The position numbers and the translations under genes are program-made. Of a stretch of 64,000 bases of DNA, positions 61,149 to 64,000 are shown piece by piece (positions within the stretch are counted from its first letter, which is position 1; every line of letters begins with the position of its first letter). Location: positions 98,928 through 162,927 of the forward strand of contig NW_026516768.1 in assembly GCF_025766255.1 (NCBI RefSeq). The letters are read 5' to 3'. Source of the DNA: Zychaea mexicana (taxonomy: Eukaryota > Mucoromycota > Mucoromycetes > Mucorales > Lichtheimiaceae). The notes under the pieces were generated by a model. That model saw only the letters and a program-made list of their open reading frames with translations. It had not been told where the DNA came from and did not search any database.

Positions 61149-62686
61149 ATGCTGGGCAATGGTCAAACATTTCTTTCCAGAGCACAATCGTTGCAACAAC
61201 CACTACCACAGCAACTGCCAAACTCGCACCCTCAACAACCACAACCACCAGAATCGAATGACCAGGTCATTTCACTACGATGCCTTGCACGAATAGTGCC
61301 CATACCTCGAATTGCCAGACATATCATTCTGGCTGCGACATGGCAGTCGACTACCATTCAGGATTCCCTCTATTTGCTGGCGAGTTGGTGGGTTCTATGT
61401 TGGCAGTTTTATTTTGTATCTATCTACATAGCACCCATCATAATGATTGCCTTACTGCTGTATATGAGCGAATTCCGTGAAGACAGACACGAAGAAAAGC
61501 GACTACAGCAGGCCCTCGAAACTTTGCATGGGATTGAGGCTCTAGAACAGTTATGGCAGCTCAAAGATGGTCGACAATCTTTACTGGTTTTTGTTTATGC
61601 TTATATTGGCTGGGTTATTGCACACCAAGTAGCTACGACCCAACAAGTTGCCCTGGCCGCAGGCACTCTTGCTTTAGTATGGCAAGCGCCTTGGATTCGT
61701 GTTGCTCGACAGATTTTGCCAACGTCGTTTCTACAATCCTTGTTTATGGGTGTTTTCATCGGTCCATTGGAGTCTCAACACGGAACAGAAGACGCACTGG
61801 TGCGCAGACGATCATTGACACAACGCGTGGAGGATTTCCAGTGTGAAAAGATGCAATTCAATGCAACAACCTCTGTGTTTGAATTTGTCATTTATGAAAA
61901 CCAGGTACGATCCGATATGTGCAACACTATCTAAAATCGAATGCCAGAGGGAAGGGGAGTAGGGGAAGATATGAGTGCAAAATGAAGGAATTAAGCGAAT
62001 GCACAATTCTTGGTCATTTGATTTACTAGCGATCATGGCCATTGACAGGCTGGCGCGCAGCAACACTGCCCTTTATCGATCGAGCACCGTGGACAGATCC
62101 TGCCAAGAAGCCGCTGGCTCCAAAGACCGAATTTCAACTTCCAGAAACGATTCAGGCACAATCTGGTGCGTGGACATGGTCATGGACGGATACAGAATGG
62201 CGGCTTGCGTCAAAAACAGAAACGGATGCACTTGGATGGACTTATGGCACTTTGCTATGGTCTGTGTTCGATCGCCATCCAAAAGGTTGGATGTCCACAC
62301 GTTATCGACGATGGGCACGCACAGCAACATTGACAAATCAAAACCCAACAAAAAGCACTTCCTTGTTACCACCACGTATCGATACCGCATCATCGCGTAG
62401 CGGTCTGCTATCCCCAACAAGCCCAGCATCACCGAGCCCATCTTTAATGTCGCGGGGACGAAAATTGACTTCGTCTGTACGGTTTTCGTCAGCAACAATC
62501 ACGGAACACGATAATGATAGCACAGTCAGCAACAGCACTACAGGCACTACCAATACCACCACGTTTAAAAAGAAATTATGGTCATCGAGCAATAGCTCAT
62601 CCACATCTACTACACCAAAAACACCACCCGAACAAAAACGCGATTCTGTATGGCGAAGTATTGCTCGCGTCAACAAGCATCATTAA
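61149..62686 (+). CDS. Peroxisomal membrane peroxin with Pex24-type and DysF domains
   Basis: Two exons: 61149-61904 and 62030-62686; 470 residues. Related to yeast Pex23/24/28-32 proteins, which regulate peroxisome size and ER contact. Start is chosen at 61149 because upstream sequence looks non-coding. Hydrophobic segments WWVLCWQFYFVSIYIAPIIM, LLVFVYAYIGWVIAHQVAT and LAAGTLALVWQAPWIRVARQ occupy the first half. A DysF domain spans the splice junction: FEFVIYENQ/RSWPLTGWRA, PFIDRAPWTD, GAWTWSWTDTEWRLAS, DALGWTYGTLLW, ending STRYRRWARTA. The C-terminal 110 residues are S/T/P-rich. With PEX11 it is the second peroxisomal gene in the window, but the two lie 27 kb apart. Confidence 0.9.
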
Positions 62687-63041
62687 CTACCATTTTGTAC
62701 TGTTTATCTTCCCACTTGCCAACCATCATTGACTGTATGTTCTGATTATTCATTATAACTCTTCCACTTTTGCCTTTTTTCCATTGGGTACGTTTACTCT
62801 ACAGAAATACAAAGATTATAAATATGTAAAGCAAGAAATATTTGTTCCAATGCATTTATTTTGACTGCAGCAGTATGTAATCAAGTCAAATTTTAGCATC
62901 TATACCCAATCAGATATCTCCAGCATCATGTATGCTATGATAACAGGATACATTGTTTATTCTTAGATAACTACTGAAAGTAGCCAAATTGTTTCTTGCT
63001 CGTGCCCTCAATACCAAAAACACTACTTTCCCTGCAAACAT

Positions 63042-63413
63042 ATGTTCCTTGTCGAGCAGGCGGTGAGCAACATCACAGTGCGACCATCCCTAAAGGATTG
63101 GTTAGCAGCTGTCCAAAATACAAACAGCACTACATCAAGCACCCGCAATAGTATTACACGCCCACCCACCAAAAATCAATTGCAACGCAATGACGGACCA
63201 AAGGATAGCCTTAAGCGCGCATTAAAGAAGCATATTAGTAAGGCAAATGCCATGATGCGTCGCGTAGACAAATCTATTATAGATAATAGCAAAGCTGATG
63301 AGGTTGCCCAGTTGCTCGCCACAGTTGAAAAATGGACAAACGACTTTGATACCTCCCTGAACAACATCCTTTCCACACCGCCGAATTCCAACTTCCAAAG
63401 GCAAAACCCATAG
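63042..63413 (+). CDS. Small basic helical protein of unknown function
   Basis: Intronless, 123 residues, with an A/C-rich leader before the ATG. After RPSLKDWLAAVQNTNS a low-complexity linker leads to a predicted amphipathic helix (DSLKRALKKHISKANAMMRR, then DEVAQLLATVEKWTNDFDTS). No signal peptide or membrane segment. No family is recognised. Codon use and length support a real gene. Confidence 0.6.
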   Translation: MFLVEQAVSNITVRPSLKDWLAAVQNTNSTTSSTRNSITRPPTKNQLQRNDGPKDSLKRALKKHISKANAMMRRVDKSIIDNSKADEVAQLLATVEKWTNDFDTSLNNILSTPPNSNFQRQNP

Positions 63414-64000
63414 CCCTTTTCTTCATCTTCTTTCTATTCTATTATTATCGCTTCATTATCTTTTGTATAGAATACCATTGTATTTATGTCTGTTTGAATA
63501 TTCTCTTCTATAAAAAACCATATTCCTATCCATACACGATGCGCTCGATCTCCCAATACTCTACCTATAAATTTATGTCGATCCAACTGCTTACTTCCAT
63601 CGTGTACAAAGCAACTACACTGGTGATGGATAAGGCCGTAACGAACGGATCCGATCATCGTTGCTACATTGATTTCGTATTTGTGTGGATCATTGTTGCA
63701 AGGTTGAGATACAAAGGCTGGATGCTGTGATGGCCGATCCATAAGGTAGGTCGTTGTGTAAGAAACAAAAAGCATACTTCGATTCCATCCAATGATGTAT
63801 TGACGTCCATCCCACAATAGCATCCCTTCCCTTTAGCTCCATGCCTACAATATCGTTTCGTTTTTCGTGCAAATGTGCAAGTGATCGTATGTATATATGC
63901 GTATTTGTATGTGCCGTACAATGTATGGATCGTGTATGTATAGCGAATCGTGTTTGTAACGTGTGGTGCAGGGTATAACATAAACGCGGCGCAGAACCTA
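63414..64000. other. 3' flank at window end
   Basis: Two overlapping minus-strand frames (63823-63434 and 63872-63690) are open but neither can be recognised or linked to convincing splice sites. They may belong to a gene extending beyond the window or be chance. Confidence 0.35.

Noticed and set aside
63434..63823. 129-codon minus-strand frame at the window end
   Set aside because: A competing frame is equally open, no motif is recognised, and it covers the likely 3' UTR of the plus-strand gene; cannot be decided from this window.

Overview
The window is eukaryotic, and most probably from a filamentous early-diverging fungus (Mucoromycota, Mucorales-like). Nearly every recognisable gene carries several short GT-AG introns (roughly 60-430 nt). 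Intergenic DNA is AT-rich with simple repeats, and coding exons are visibly richer in GC. Gene content is fungal (UPRT/URC1 pair, PEX11, a DysF-domain peroxin, an Ish1-domain protein, a fungal Vps34), with S/T-, Q- and N-rich regulatory proteins. The genus is inference. All exon models were built by hand from splice signals and reading phase; no transcript data were available.

Layout. 1-1035: 5' part of a DENR/Tma22 gene on the minus strand. 1036-8825: long gene-poor stretch. 8826-12063: palmitoyl-protein thioesterase (PPT1) with two microexons, then a secreted protein with a threonine run. 13482-15947: long polyQ/coiled-coil protein. 17316-17935: decayed alpha/beta-hydrolase. 20464-24669: glycogen-targeting PP1 regulatory subunit (CBM21) and a TALE homeodomain factor. 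24670-29880: second gene-poor stretch with a PIF/Harbinger-type MITE. 29881-35657: unknown protein, WBP11-like splicing factor, PEX11 and an Ish1-domain secretory protein. 36751-37920: pogo-like MITE beside an interrupted OTU-domain gene. 39990-44030: divergent UPRT/URC1 pair, a compact pyrimidine salvage and uracil-catabolism unit. 44338-51757: minus-strand run of cytosolic PLA2-like lipase, UPF0643-like protein, ribosomal protein eL20 and Aly/REF-like RRM protein. 54030-62686: plus-strand run of eRF1, a small unknown, Vps34 and a DysF/Pex24 peroxin. 63042-63413: small unknown.

Most genes are housekeeping (translation, mRNA export and splicing, autophagy and endosomal lipid signalling, peroxisomes). 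The clearest functional unit is UPRT-URC1, which share one 530-bp divergent promoter containing three GATA-type motifs. The most unusual structure is in RNA processing and mobile DNA: three GC-AG introns all with GCAAGT donors, coding exons of 8, 9, 17 and 20 nt, three short inverted-repeat transposons with clean target-site duplications, and an OTU gene split by 255 bp between 8-bp direct repeats. I saw no rRNA, tRNA, CRISPR or integrated virus. I do not see a convincing wholly new multi-gene system.
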